From positions 934,501-998,500 of the forward strand of contig NZ_AP031575.1 of assembly GCF_040436405.1 (NCBI RefSeq): DNA of 64,000 nucleotides, in the 5' to 3' direction. Positions 1 through 9,715 of the stretch are shown here, piece by piece; the first letter of the stretch is position 1, and every line of letters begins with the position of its first letter. The notes beneath the pieces were generated by a model. The model did not search any database, was not told the DNA's origin, and saw only the letters and a program-made list of their open reading frames with translations. The stretch is from Marinomonas sp. THO17 (lineage in GTDB: Bacteria; Pseudomonadota; Gammaproteobacteria; Pseudomonadales; Marinomonadaceae). A program made the translations under genes and the position numbers.

Positions 1-86
1 GAGCAGTAACAAGAAGGGGTACTTTGCACCACTCCCCAAGCATAAAAAACAACAAACCAACACAAACTGACCATGAAGGACGCCTT

Positions 87-1238
87 ATGATTGCTCTACG
101 CTCTACCGCAAAAATAGCACTATTTAGTCTCCTCTCCTGTGGGATAGGCTTATCAAGCAACCTATACGCCGCTTCGGGTGAAGGCGAAGTGAATATCATC
201 GCTTGGCCGGGTTACATCGAACGCGGAGACACAGACCCCGCCTATGATTGGGTCACCCAGTTTGAACAAAATACGGGCTGCTCTGTGAATGTGAAAACCG
301 CCTCCACTTCAGATGAAATGGTAAGTTTGATGGCCAAAGGTGGCTATGATCTGGTTACCGCATCAGGCGACTCCTCCCTCAGACTTATTTATGGCAAAAG
401 AGTGCAGCCCATCGATGTGTCAAAAATTACCGCTTGGAATACCCTAGATCCACGCCTTAAAAATGCCCCTTGGTTTACCGTAAATGGCCAGCATTATGGG
501 GTGCCTTTTCAGTGGGGACCCAATGTTCTTATGTACAACACTCAAGTGTTTAAATCCGCTCCCACCAGTTGGAATGTTGTTTTTGAAGCTATGACATTGC
601 CTGATGGCAAACCCAATAAAGGTCGAGTACAAGCCTATGATGGCCCTATTTACTTAGCCGATGCAGCACTCTACCTAAAAGCCACTCGTCCAGAACTCAA
701 CATCAAAGATCCTTATGAACTCAATGAAACCCAGTATGCTGCCGTACTTGCGTTACTGCGCCAGCAACATAAATTGATCCATCGTTATTGGCACGATTAC
801 AACGTACAAATGAGTGATTTCAAAAACGAAGGTGTGGTCGCGTCAAGTGCTTGGCCATTTCAAGCCAACGCCTTGATGGCAGAAGGGGAAAACATTGCCA
901 CTACCGTCCCAAAAGAAGGGGTAACAGGCTGGGCCGATACCACCATGCTTGCGTCAGACAGCAAACACCCAGTGTGTGCTTATCAATGGTTAAACTGGTC
1001 GATTACACCAAAACTGCAAGGGGATTTGGCAGCTTGGTTTGGTTCAGTGCCCGCGGTTCCCAAAGCCTGCGACAACAATCCGTTATTAGGCGTCAAAGGC
1101 TGTCAAACCAATGGCTTTGACGACTTCGATAAAGTGGCCTTTTGGAAAACCCCAACCGCCAAATGCGATGCCGAAGGCACTTGCGTTTCATACAGTCGCT
1201 GGACCAAAGACTACATCGCCATCATGGGCGGGCGATGA
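87..1238 (+). CDS. ydcS: Polyamine ABC transporter substrate-binding protein, YdcS-like
   Basis: Periplasmic solute-binding protein of a spermidine/putrescine-type ABC importer. The N-terminus (MIALRSTAKIALFSLLSCG) is a signal peptide ending near YAA-SG, followed by the PotD/YdcS-type opening VNIIAWPGYIERG. The chosen ATG at 87 has AAGGA about seven bases upstream and gives 383 aa, close to E. coli YdcS (381 aa, from memory); an ATG at 24 would add 21 hydrophilic residues before the signal. The mature protein has several cysteines near the C-terminus that may form disulfides. It is followed by an ATPase, two permeases and an aldehyde dehydrogenase in the ydcSTUV-ydcW order, so the likely ligand is putrescine or a related polyamine. 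Ligand identity is inferred from context. Confidence 0.88.
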   Translation: MIALRSTAKIALFSLLSCGIGLSSNLYAASGEGEVNIIAWPGYIERGDTDPAYDWVTQFEQNTGCSVNVKTASTSDEMVSLMAKGGYDLVTASGDSSLRLIYGKRVQPIDVSKITAWNTLDPRLKNAPWFTVNGQHYGVPFQWGPNVLMYNTQVFKSAPTSWNVVFEAMTLPDGKPNKGRVQAYDGPIYLADAALYLKATRPELNIKDPYELNETQYAAVLALLRQQHKLIHRYWHDYNVQMSDFKNEGVVASSAWPFQANALMAEGENIATTVPKEGVTGWADTTMLASDSKHPVCAYQWLNWSITPKLQGDLAAWFGSVPAVPKACDNNPLLGVKGCQTNGFDDFDKVAFWKTPTAKCDAEGTCVSYSRWTKDYIAIMGGR

Positions 1239-1375
1239 CCTAGGGACAGACCAATATGACACACCAGCTCCCTTGTATTCTTCTAGCACAGACGTGCCGT
1301 TTAGATAGGATACAAGGGAGCCTTCAATACAAATTAATACAGAGCAATTAATACAGAACATTGCATAGGAAGGTT

Positions 1376-2392
1376 ATGAGCGCATCGATTCAACTGGTAA
1401 AGGTAACCCGTCAATTTGGTGATGTGGTTGCCGTCAATGAGGTATCTATTGATATCAAGGCGGGGGAGTTTTTCTCCATGCTAGGCCCCTCTGGCTCTGG
1501 TAAAACCACTTGCTTGCGCCTCATTGCAGGATTTGAACAGGCCGATCAAGGCAGCATTCTCATTCATGGTAAAGAAGCCGCTCATCTGCCACCTTATCAG
1601 CGTGATGTTAATACGGTTTTTCAAGACTATGCTCTTTTCCCTCACATGACCATAGAAGACAACGTAGCCTATGGTTTAATGGTCAAAGGCATGGCAAAGA
1701 AAGCCCGCAAAATTCGTGCTCAAGAAGCACTCGATATGGTGTCCTTATCTTCATATGGTAAACGTATGCCGGGGCAACTGTCTGGCGGCCAACGACAACG
1801 AGTCGCCCTTGCCCGAGCTCTGGTCAATCGCCCAAAAGTGTTGTTGCTGGACGAGCCCCTTGGCGCCCTCGACCAACAGCTGCGTGAACAAATGCAGTCT
1901 GAACTGAAAAGCCTGCAACGACAACTCGGCATCACCTTTATCTTTGTCACCCATGACCAAAACGAAGCCCTGTCCATGTCTGACCGTGTGGCGGTATTTA
2001 ATCAGGGGCGCATTGAACAAGTCGATCATGCTCAAGCCTTATACAATGCCCCCAAAACTCGCTTCGTCGCCGAATTCGTTGGCACTACCAACATTATCTC
2101 AAGCCCACTTGCGCAACGTTTGACACAACAACAAGGCACCTTTTCCATTCGTCCGGAGCACATTCAGCTCAACCAGTCTCCAACTGACAATCATATAACC
2201 ACCCAAGGCACCATCAGTGACATCCTCTATCATGGTGCCAATACCCGTTTTCATATTACTTTGGCAAGTGGTGAAAGCCTCAGCGCACAACAAACCAACC
2301 AACTGACCGACACCCCCTTGACGCTAGGGGATGAAGTATCCCTAAGCTGGTCTGCCGCGGCCATGGTGCCCCTCGAAGGAGCCACACCATGA
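1376..2392 (+). CDS. ydcT: Polyamine ABC transporter ATP-binding protein, YdcT/PotA-like
   Basis: Cytoplasmic ATPase that powers the importer. Visible motifs: Walker A GPSGSGKTTC (around residue 37), Q-loop VFQDYALFPHM, signature LSGGQRQRVALARAL, Walker B LLLDEPLGALD and switch histidine FVTHDQNEAL. The last ~90 residues form a TOBE-like regulatory domain (FSIRPEHIQL). The start at ATG 1376 is preferred over 1361 because GGAAGG lies just upstream of it. The 338-residue length is normal for PotA-type ATPases. It overlaps the first permease by 4 bp (ATGA), which indicates translational coupling. Confidence 0.92.
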   Translation: MSASIQLVKVTRQFGDVVAVNEVSIDIKAGEFFSMLGPSGSGKTTCLRLIAGFEQADQGSILIHGKEAAHLPPYQRDVNTVFQDYALFPHMTIEDNVAYGLMVKGMAKKARKIRAQEALDMVSLSSYGKRMPGQLSGGQRQRVALARALVNRPKVLLLDEPLGALDQQLREQMQSELKSLQRQLGITFIFVTHDQNEALSMSDRVAVFNQGRIEQVDHAQALYNAPKTRFVAEFVGTTNIISSPLAQRLTQQQGTFSIRPEHIQLNQSPTDNHITTQGTISDILYHGANTRFHITLASGESLSAQQTNQLTDTPLTLGDEVSLSWSAAAMVPLEGATP

Positions 2393-3345
2393 CCTCACCG
2401 AAAACAGCAAAGTCGATGTTACCCAAAAGACGCACAGGAACTTTTAGCGCCTTAGTGGATCATTTGTATCGTCACCCCAATCAGTTTTTGATTGGTTTAC
2501 TCTTGACGCCTATTTTGTGGTTTGGCGTCATCTACCTTGCGCCATTACTCAGTTTGCTTTGGCAAAGTCTTTACCATTTCGATGACTTTACCATGCTGGT
2601 GTCAGACGATCTGTCCCTTGATAACTTTGCTCAACTCTTGCAAGCTGCCAACTTCGATATTATCTTGCGCACTGTCACCATGGCATTGTGTGTTTCCCTG
2701 TTCAGTGCGGTGTTTGCCTTCCCTATTGCCTACTACATGGCGCGTTATACCAAGGGCAAAAGAAAAGCCTTTTTCTATCTTGCTGTCATGCTACCCATGT
2801 GGACCAGCTACATTGTCAAAGCCTACGCTTGGACCCTGTTACTTAGTAACGATGGGGTGCTTCAATGGCTCATTGCGCTACTGCATTTGACTCCGTTATT
2901 GGACTATTTGCTGAGCCTTTCTTTAGTAGGAGGCAACACCTTATCCACCTCACATCTGGGTCGCTTTTTGGTGTTTTCCTATATTTGGTTGCCCTTTATG
3001 ATTTTACCGATTCAAGCTTCACTCGAAAGGTTACCCACCTCTTTACTCAACGCCTCGGCCGATCTGGGCGCGACGCCCTTTAAAACCTTTTGGCATATAA
3101 TATTGCCGCTTACCATACCAGGCATTGCCGCCGGATCTATTTTTACCTTTTGCCTAACCCTGGGCGATTACATCATTCCCCAACTCATCGGGCCTCCTGG
3201 TTTATTCATCGGCAGTATGGTTTACATCCAACAAGGTGCCATCGGCAATATGCCGATGGCCGCGGCCTTCACCTTAGTGCCAATTTTACTCATCAGCTTG
3301 TATTTGTATTTTGCCAAACGCTTAGGAGCCTTCAATGCACTCTAA
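2389..3345 (+). CDS. ydcU: Polyamine ABC transporter permease 1, YdcU/PotB-like
   Basis: Inner-membrane permease of 318 aa with about six hydrophobic segments. The first is near residue 38 ([19 protein letters not shown]). The EAA loop that contacts the ATPase is visible at [20 protein letters not shown] (about residues 222-241). It overlaps the ATPase gene by 4 bp and the second permease by 11 bp, so the three transporter genes are tightly coupled. Assignment to the PotB/YdcU side comes from position (first permease) and motif content. Confidence 0.9.
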   Translation: MTSPKTAKSMLPKRRTGTFSALVDHLYRHPNQFLIGLLLTPILWFGVIYLAPLLSLLWQSLYHFDDFTMLVSDDLSLDNFAQLLQAANFDIILRTVTMALCVSLFSAVFAFPIAYYMARYTKGKRKAFFYLAVMLPMWTSYIVKAYAWTLLLSNDGVLQWLIALLHLTPLLDYLLSLSLVGGNTLSTSHLGRFLVFSYIWLPFMILPIQASLERLPTSLLNASADLGATPFKTFWHIILPLTIPGIAAGSIFTFCLTLGDYIIPQLIGPPGLFIGSMVYIQQGAIGNMPMAAAFTLVPILLISLYLYFAKRLGAFNAL

Positions 3346-4144
3346 TCATCAGGCACCTAAATGGCTCTCCATGATCGCCTTTGCAGGTCTGTTCCTGCTG
3401 CACTTTCCCATTCTCATTATTGCTGTGTATGCTTTTAATACCGAGCAAGCAGCCTTTAGCTTCCCGCCACAAGGCTTTACCCTACATTGGTTTGTGGCGG
3501 CGACACAGCGGCCAGATATTTTTCAGGCCCTTGGCTTATCGCTCAAGGTGGCCGCACTGGCTACCCTTCTCTCTTTGCTATTAGGCACCCTTGCAGCGGG
3601 CGCCATGTATCGACGCCCCTTTCCCGGCAAAAACGTCCTAACCCTAGTCTTTATTATTCCTATCGCCTTACCCGGTATCGTCACCGGCATCGCTTTACTC
3701 AGCAGTTTTAAATCATTGGCGATTGAACCCGGCTTGCTCACCATTGTTATCGGCCATGCCACCTTTTGTGTGGTATTGGTGTACAACAATGTGGTTGCCC
3801 GCTTACGCAGAATCGCCTACAGCCAGATCGAAGCTTCTATGGATCTGGGGGCCGATACTTGGCAAACCTTTCGCTATATTATCTTGCCCAACCTTAGCTC
3901 AGCTTTGTTGGCAGGAGGCATGCTGGCCTTTGCCCTATCATTTGACGAATTAATTGTCACCACCTTTACAGCCGGTCATGACAACACCCTACCCCTGTGG
4001 TTACTCAATCAATTAACCCGGCCAAGAGACGTTCCTATTACCAATGTTGTCGCCCTTTTCGTCATGCTTATTACTATGCTTCCTGTACTCTTTGCTTATA
4101 AGATAACTCAGCAGGCCGAGCATGCTGAAGGGGGTAGCAAATGA
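3335..4144 (+). CDS. ydcV: Polyamine ABC transporter permease 2, YdcV/PotC-like
   Basis: Second permease subunit, 269 aa, about six transmembrane segments starting near residue 13. The EAA coupling loop is seen at [20 protein letters not shown] (about residues 166-185), followed by a typical PotC C-terminal half ([15 protein letters not shown]). It overlaps ydcU by 11 bp and ends 39 bp before the aldehyde dehydrogenase start, consistent with one operon. Substrate specificity is inferred from neighbours. Confidence 0.9.
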   Translation: MHSNHQAPKWLSMIAFAGLFLLHFPILIIAVYAFNTEQAAFSFPPQGFTLHWFVAATQRPDIFQALGLSLKVAALATLLSLLLGTLAAGAMYRRPFPGKNVLTLVFIIPIALPGIVTGIALLSSFKSLAIEPGLLTIVIGHATFCVVLVYNNVVARLRRIAYSQIEASMDLGADTWQTFRYIILPNLSSALLAGGMLAFALSFDELIVTTFTAGHDNTLPLWLLNQLTRPRDVPITNVVALFVMLITMLPVLFAYKITQQAEHAEGGSK

Positions 4145-4183
4145 ACAGCATTTACCAAGACCATGTCAATCAAGGAAACTAAC

Positions 4184-5608
4184 ATGCAAAAATCTCAACT
4201 CATTAATGGTCAGTTTGTCTTAGGACAAGGCGCCCCGATCGATGTGTTTAACCCTGCTACGGGAGAGTGTCTCACCAGCATTCCTGAAGCCAGCCCAGAG
4301 CAAGTGGAGGCGGCGATAGAAGCTGCAGAGACGGCATTTGAGCAATGGTCTCAAACCACTCCCAAAGATCGCGCCCAACGACTCTTACAACTGGCCGATG
4401 CGATAGAAGAAGAAGGTGAAGCCCTCGCTCGTCTAGAATGTGACAACACAGGCAAACCCTACATTGCCATGTTGGACGATGAAATTCCCGCCATAGCCGA
4501 CACCTTTCGCTACTTTGCTGGCGCTTGCCGCTGCCTAAATGGTTCCGCTTCCGCCGAATATCTGGAGGGTTATACCTCCATGATTCGCCGTGACCCTATT
4601 GGCGTGACCGCCTCGATTACGCCTTGGAATTACCCACTCATGATGTTGGCCTGGAAACTGGCCCCCGCCCTTGCCGCCGGCAATACCATGGTACTCAAAC
4701 CGTCAGAAATTACTCCATTAACCAGCTTGAAACTGGCCCAGTTACTCAAGGATATTTTTCCGGCTGGCGTGGTCAACATCATCTTTGGTCTGGGCCATTC
4801 GGTCGGCGCTCGCCTAAGCAGCAGTGACAAGGTCAGAATGATTTCATTAACGGGTTCCATCGCCACCGGACAAAAAATCGCTCAATCCAGCACCGACAAC
4901 ATGAAGCGTCTGCATATGGAATTGGGTGGCAAAGCACCGGTACTGGTGTTTGAAGACGCCGACATGGCAGAAGTAGTGGAAGGCGTAAAAGCCTTTGGCT
5001 TTTACAATGCAGGTCAAGACTGCACCGCCGCCTGCCGTATATATGTACAGCAGAACCGATACGATGAATTTGTCAGCAAGATCACCGCAGCCGTGGCCAC
5101 CATTAAAGTGGGAAGCCCCTATCAAGAAGACACTGAAATGGGCCCACTGATCAGCCAACAACACTTTGAAAAAGTCTGTGATTTTGTCGAACGTACTAAA
5201 AAACTCAAACACATTGAAATCACCACTGGTGGCCATCCACTTGATCTAGACGGTTTCTATTACGCACCAACCGTGATCGCCCATGCACAACAACAAGACG
5301 ACATTGTGCAGCAGGAAGTATTTGGCCCGGTGATCTCGATTACGCCATTTGATACCGAAGAGGAAGCACTGCGACTCGCCAACGATTCCAAGTATGGCTT
5401 GGCCTCCTCAGTCTGGACCCAAGACACGGGGCGTGCCGCCCGCTTAGCGGCCAGATTGCAATACGGCTGTACCTGGATCAACACTCATATGCTGCTGGCA
5501 ACCGAAATGCCCCATGGCGGAATGAAACTTTCAGGCTATGGCAAAGACATGTCCATGTATGGTCTAGAAGATTACACAGTGGTTCGCCACATCATGAGCA
5601 AGCACTAA
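4184..5608 (+). CDS. patD: Gamma-aminobutyraldehyde dehydrogenase (PatD/YdcW-like)
   Basis: NAD-dependent aldehyde dehydrogenase that would oxidise 4-aminobutyraldehyde, derived from putrescine, to GABA. Class motifs: catalytic Glu in [14 protein letters not shown], catalytic Cys in [11 protein letters not shown], and the substrate/NAD region [14 protein letters not shown]. The chosen ATG at 4184 is preceded by AAGGAA and gives 474 residues, the same as E. coli YdcW as remembered; an ATG at 4163 would add seven residues. Its place directly after a ydcSTUV-like transporter matches the enterobacterial operon. The putrescine transaminase needed for the preceding step is not in the window. Other amino-aldehydes are possible substrates. 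Confidence 0.88.
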   Translation: MQKSQLINGQFVLGQGAPIDVFNPATGECLTSIPEASPEQVEAAIEAAETAFEQWSQTTPKDRAQRLLQLADAIEEEGEALARLECDNTGKPYIAMLDDEIPAIADTFRYFAGACRCLNGSASAEYLEGYTSMIRRDPIGVTASITPWNYPLMMLAWKLAPALAAGNTMVLKPSEITPLTSLKLAQLLKDIFPAGVVNIIFGLGHSVGARLSSSDKVRMISLTGSIATGQKIAQSSTDNMKRLHMELGGKAPVLVFEDADMAEVVEGVKAFGFYNAGQDCTAACRIYVQQNRYDEFVSKITAAVATIKVGSPYQEDTEMGPLISQQHFEKVCDFVERTKKLKHIEITTGGHPLDLDGFYYAPTVIAHAQQQDDIVQQEVFGPVISITPFDTEEEALRLANDSKYGLASSVWTQDTGRAARLAARLQYGCTWINTHMLLATEMPHGGMKLSGYGKDMSMYGLEDYTVVRHIMSKH

Positions 5609-5662
5609 ACCATCTAAAAAGGCACGATCTTAGCATGCCCCATGGCAGAGAAGATCTATGAC

Positions 5663-5699
5663 TGCATGGGAGGCCGGGTCACCATGACGGCCCCCTGCA
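5663..5699 (+). promoter_or_regulatory. GC-rich stem-loop after patD
   Basis: An imperfect long hairpin: arms TGCA-GGG-GGCCG and CGGCC-CCC-TGCA pair with small bulges and then close on an inner GTCA-cca-TGAC-type tip. It is not followed by a T-run, so it is not a textbook Rho-independent terminator. It may end or stabilise the polyamine operon transcript, or lie in the leader of the next gene. Confidence 0.4.
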
Positions 5700-5822
5700 T
5701 TCAGCTGCTCTGTATTAACGCAATCGCAAAAAATAACAATAATCATCGACTGCAATATTTAAATGGAATGAGCTAACCCAGCTTCTTCCATGTACCAAAA
5801 TGACCATCAAGAGGAAACAAAT

Positions 5823-6566
5823 ATGTCTGATGTAACCAGAAGAGATTCTTTGCGCCTGTTAGCCGGAGGTGCTGCTTTCATTGGTTTAGGCGGAGCAACA
5901 AGTATTAGCCAAAAACTCATGGCACAACCTTTGGATACTAATGGCAACGAGAAAAGCGCACTAATTGTCGTCGATGTACAAAATGACTTTGTACCCGGCG
6001 GCTCATTGGCGGTTAAAGGCGGCGATGAAGTGGTGCCGCTCATCAACCAATTAAGCAAACAATTTAAAAATGTGGTCATTACCCAAGACTGGCACAATAA
6101 AGGCCATGCTTCTTTTGCCTCAAGTTACCCAGGTAAAAAACCCTTTGAAACCACCGAACTCTATTATGGCACGCAGGTTTTATGGCCGGATCATTGCGTA
6201 CAAGGCAGCAAAGGGGCGGAATTAGTCAAAGGCTTAGACATTCCTCATGCTCAGCTGATTATTCGCAAAGGCTTTCACCCAAATATAGACAGCTACTCTG
6301 GCTTTTTTGAAGCCGATCGCGAAACACCGACAGGCTTGCAAAATTACTTAAAAGAACGCGGCATCACCACCCTTTACGTAGTGGGGTTGGCGACGGATTT
6401 TTGCGTCGCTTGGACTGCAATGGACGGAGTTACCTCAGGTTTCAATGTAACCGTCATAGAAGATGCGACCCGAGCCATTGACCTAAATGGATCACTGGCC
6501 GCCGCATGGAAAGCCATGAGCGAAAAAGGCGTGTCACGTATTCAATCAACCAGCGTGCTGGCCTAA
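5823..6566 (+). CDS. pncA: Tat-exported nicotinamidase/isochorismatase-family hydrolase (PncA-like)
   Basis: Cysteine hydrolase of the nicotinamidase/pyrazinamidase family, converting nicotinamide to nicotinate plus ammonia. Visible family elements: ALIVVDVQNDFVPGGSL with the catalytic Asp, metal-binding DWH..GH segment (TQDWHNKGHASF), LWPDHCVQGS, and the nucleophilic Cys in VVGLATDFCVAWTA. The N-terminus is unusual: TRRDSLRLLAGGAAFIG is a twin-arginine signal, so the enzyme should be periplasmic, whereas E. coli PncA is cytoplasmic. ATG at 5823 is used because GAGGAAAC precedes it and it places the RR motif near the N-terminus. 247 aa. Substrate could be another carboxamide. Confidence 0.85.
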   Translation: MSDVTRRDSLRLLAGGAAFIGLGGATSISQKLMAQPLDTNGNEKSALIVVDVQNDFVPGGSLAVKGGDEVVPLINQLSKQFKNVVITQDWHNKGHASFASSYPGKKPFETTELYYGTQVLWPDHCVQGSKGAELVKGLDIPHAQLIIRKGFHPNIDSYSGFFEADRETPTGLQNYLKERGITTLYVVGLATDFCVAWTAMDGVTSGFNVTVIEDATRAIDLNGSLAAAWKAMSEKGVSRIQSTSVLA

Positions 6567-6603
6567 TCCCGCCATCACAAATTTTGCAGTAACAAAGATA
6601 ACC

Positions 6604-6658
6604 AACGCCCCTAAGCTCAAAGCTCAAAAAAAGCTTTTCATTCATTGGGGGCGTTTTA
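6604..6658 (+). terminator. Rho-independent terminator between convergent genes
   Basis: AACGCCCC (6604-6611) pairs with GGGGCGTT (6648-6655), with an inner AAGCT..AGCTT pairing, followed by TTTTAT. It sits between pncA (+) and the 6693-8144 gene (-), so it can serve pncA and perhaps both. Confidence 0.65.
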
Positions 6659-6692
6659 TCTCTATAGTATTCGGTTAGCGTTTTCCTACAAA

Positions 6693-8144
6693 TTACAACC
6701 CACAACCGCATACAGAACCCGATGAGGGATTGATATTGGTCCAATTTCCATTCCATTTCAGGTAACTGGCCGTACCGGAACAGGTGCTCGGGCAATTGTT
6801 CTGAGCATCGTTATTATCCATAAACACCTTTTGGGCATACACATCAATGTCCAATCCCTGACCAATTTTAATATCTTTAAAAATATGACTTAGCGCTTGC
6901 GAAGTAATATTGTTGTGCACCGTCTTTGACGTGCCTGTGTAGTTATGACAACCAAAACAATTACTCGCAAAATCACTGTTAATATCGACCTGCTGATAGC
7001 GAGTTTCCGCAACCGAGTTTGCCAAACGTAATGACCCCCGCTCATTAGGCACTCCTTTCCCACCTGAACTCATAGTGATATCACTGGCCCACAGAGCGCC
7101 GACATTAAAATAATTTTCAAGCACTTGCATATCAGCATCGCCTTGTTTTTTCAGTAACTCATCAATACCTTGATTTTGCTGAGTAATAACTGAAATATTT
7201 TCCCAAGCATTCGCATCGGTAAACACTGTACCATAAGGATGCACGCGACAAATATTGGTTGGCGTCCCGATTGGAGCAGTCAGTTTTTCAGGGGGGTTAT
7301 TAAAGTTACAAGCATTCCCGGCATCAGCCGAATCGGCCAAGCCTGCGGTACAACTTTGACTGGCCATGGTCCAAGTGGTTTCTTCTTGTAAAGATGAAGG
7401 CAAGCAATCTGGCGAATTGAACTTATGCTCATAGGTTGCCCAAATGAATTCTGGATGATCTTCTGTCGCCACAACAATATGCACGCCAATCAGACCCAGG
7501 GTAACATTATCCTTGGATATAAGCTGTTGCTGAGTGACAAATTGGCCTTTTTCAACTTCCTCTACTGACAAGGTTTTCCAAGCAAACTTTAACTCAATCG
7601 TCCCAGCGGGAAAATTAGTGATATTTTGCTGCTGCAATTCCACTGCACTCGCCGACAAATCGCAGAGATTTCGCGTAAATCTGACGTCATAGTAAATGAC
7701 ATTCCCCTCTTGATCATAAATGGTCGCCCCACCCCCTGCTTGCCCCGTAATGAGACTGGATTTCTGTAAACCAGTACGTAATGTAGACCCGGATATCGCC
7801 ATATCACAGGAGTCTGCAGGTGTGCCGTCGTCATTAAATTCCAGCAAAGAAAACTGCTCATTTACCTGAAAATTGCGTAATTTGGGTTCAGATGTCGAAG
7901 GCGACATCAAATACAAATAGGTTTGATTAGCAAACTGATAAAAATCACAGAAATTTGAACTACCATCAGCGCCACTTTTTTTCACTTCAACTGGCAGCGA
8001 AGGCTGGGTTAACCAAGTGGCATCAACAGGACAATCGGCTGCTGTCATCCCCATCACTTGATAATCTGACTGAGCCCAAGACTCAGCCGAGAAGGTCACC
8101 ATCAACAAGAATAAAACCGCCATTAAGGCGCTGCAATTCTTCAT
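6693..8144 (-). CDS. Secreted cytochrome-c-like protein with one CxxCH motif and a Cys-rich C-terminal module
   Basis: 483-residue protein with a signal peptide (LMAVLFLLMVTFSAESWA, cleavage near AQS). A single haem-attachment motif CFGCH is at residues 396-400. The region around residue 231 (HPEFIWATYEHKFN) resembles a motif I remember from large periplasmic cytochrome-family proteins. Residues 452-483 contain NCPSTCSG, LKWNGNWTN and a terminal SVCGCG, reminiscent of the mannan-binding lectin (MVL-type) module of secreted pseudomonad proteins; this is a tentative recognition. The likely location is periplasmic or extracellular. It stands alone and is convergent with pncA. Function unknown; a haem protein with carbohydrate-binding ability is an inference. 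Confidence 0.7.
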   Translation of the reverse strand: MKNCSALMAVLFLLMVTFSAESWAQSDYQVMGMTAADCPVDATWLTQPSLPVEVKKSGADGSSNFCDFYQFANQTYLYLMSPSTSEPKLRNFQVNEQFSLLEFNDDGTPADSCDMAISGSTLRTGLQKSSLITGQAGGGATIYDQEGNVIYYDVRFTRNLCDLSASAVELQQQNITNFPAGTIELKFAWKTLSVEEVEKGQFVTQQQLISKDNVTLGLIGVHIVVATEDHPEFIWATYEHKFNSPDCLPSSLQEETTWTMASQSCTAGLADSADAGNACNFNNPPEKLTAPIGTPTNICRVHPYGTVFTDANAWENISVITQQNQGIDELLKKQGDADMQVLENYFNVGALWASDITMSSGGKGVPNERGSLRLANSVAETRYQQVDINSDFASNCFGCHNYTGTSKTVHNNITSQALSHIFKDIKIGQGLDIDVYAQKVFMDNNDAQNNCPSTCSGTASYLKWNGNWTNINPSSGSVCGCGL

Positions 8145-8610
8145 ACTCTTTCACCTCATCCTTAACATTGATGTCTCAAAGACAACTTCCTACTTGAAAC
8201 ACAGTAAATATAAAGCAGCGCCTATGCCCATAAACTATGCAAAACTGATTGTTTTAATTCGCCAGTGGATGGTCTCTTGGATCTGCCCCTAATATTCAAG
8301 ATAGCAAGTAAATGGAAAATATGTATCAATTTCACTGGGGTTCGCTTGAAATAAAACACCCAAGCTAAACACCCAAACTTACTACTCTAATCGTACTGAT
8401 ATTACGATTACTGACTCACGCCTCTAGCCACTAAATTGCTTTATTGACTAAACGTTAGGTTACAATCCTAAGACAACTTTGATGCGTTGAATATTACACG
8501 GCATTACACCAACGAATAAGTTTGGGTTAGATTTTGAAGTGTCCCTGTAGTGATCTGATAAGTTGAGTGTCCTATTAAATTTTAACTGTTAAAACCTTTT
8601 AAGATGGGTG
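8145..8610. other. Intergenic flank left of the insertion sequence
   Basis: No gene seen. 8562-8579 carries one degenerate copy of the repeat array found at 10961-11143, and 8585-8610 nearly matches 11056-11083 (shared core TTAAAACCTTTTAAGATGG). This suggests that the insertion sequence landed in, or moved with, this repeat. The presumed promoter of the 8144 gene lies at its left end but no clear box was recognised. Confidence 0.5.
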
Positions 8611-8617
8611 ATTAGAT

Positions 8618-8697
8618 GGACGCTCCTAACTGGTAACGGCGTCATAATGCGCCAAACTTAAGTTTGCCACTAAAGTTGATCAGATAAAGGAGCGCCC
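8618..8697 (+). promoter_or_regulatory. Inverted repeat enclosing the transposase ribosome binding site
   Basis: CGCTCCT (8621-8627) is perfectly complementary to AGGAGCG (8688-8694), whose AGGAG is the Shine-Dalgarno of the transposase ATG at 8699. A 14-bp perfect palindrome CAAACTTAAGTTTG (8653-8666) lies between. A transcript entering from outside would fold and hide the ribosome site, while one started inside would not. Confidence 0.5.
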
Positions 8698-8698
8698 A

Positions 8699-9715
8699 AT
8701 GAATAAGCCTAATACTATTGCTATCGATTTAGCAAAAAATATTTTTCAGGTTTGTGTTGTTTCGCCAAACCGCAACGTTATTAAAGAGAAGCGTTTGTCT
8801 CGTATAAAACTCACAGAGTTTATCGTAAAACAAGAAAAGTCTGTGGTCGTTATGGAAGCCTGTTATTCAAGTCATTACTGGGCAAGACTCTTTACTGATA
8901 TGGGACACGTGGTTCGCCTGATTCCAGCTCAGCATGTTAAACCTTTTGTGAGAGGAAATAAGAATGACCGTAATGATGCTCTCGCCATTGCCGAAGCGTC
9001 TCATCGACCTAATATTCGTTTCGTACCCAATAAAACGGTTGAGCAACAAGATATTCAAGCGCTTCATCGCATTCGAGATAAACTCGTCTCTCGTCGCACC
9101 AGCATAGTGAATCAGATGCGCGGGCTACTGTCTGAATATGGTGTGATAACAGGTCAAGGTATCAGTGCATTTAGTAAGATGAGTCATATGTTGATCGACC
9201 CTGCTGATCATAGACTGTCGTTGATTATGAAACACCAACTCACAGAAGCGTTGGATTAGCTAGCACAACTCACCAAACGCATTAAGCAAATTGAAAAGAG
9301 CTTGAACCAATATGCCGATCAAAATGAGAGTTGTCGCCATCTACTGACGATTCCAGGTATTGGACCCATCAATGCGACTGCGTTGTTTTCTTCAATAGGT
9401 AATGCGGCACAGTTTACGAAGCCTAGAGACCTTTCGGTGTGGTTAGGCGTCACGCCTAAACAGTTTGCCAGTGGTGATAAATCTTATCAAACAGGCATCA
9501 CAAAACGTGGAGATCGTTATCTCAGAAAGCAGCTTATCCATGGTGCTAGAGCGTTGATAAGTATTTCTAGATATAGACAAGATAAACTGTCTCTGTGGAT
9601 TCAGCAACTCGTTGAACGACGTGGCGTAGGGAAAGCCATTGTGGCGACCGCGAATCGGTTAGCTCGAATTGCATGGATTATATTACGCAGAAATGAAGAG
9701 TATCGACCTGCCTAA
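8699..9715 (+). pseudogene. IS110-family transposase with in-frame TAG stop
   Basis: DEDD-type transposase/recombinase. The N-terminal half starts NTIAIDLAKNIFQVCVV, where the first catalytic Asp is, and has GNKNDRNDALAIAEA. The C-terminal half has the Transposase_20-type helix-hairpin segment LTIPGIGPINATALFSSIG and GDRYLRKQLIHGAR. The two halves are in the same frame and separated only by TAG at 9257-9259; beyond it the frame continues LAQLTKRIKQIEKSL. Without the stop the product would be 338 aa, a normal IS110 length. This is most simply a recent inactivating point mutation. Read-through or a sequencing error cannot be excluded. Confidence 0.85.
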
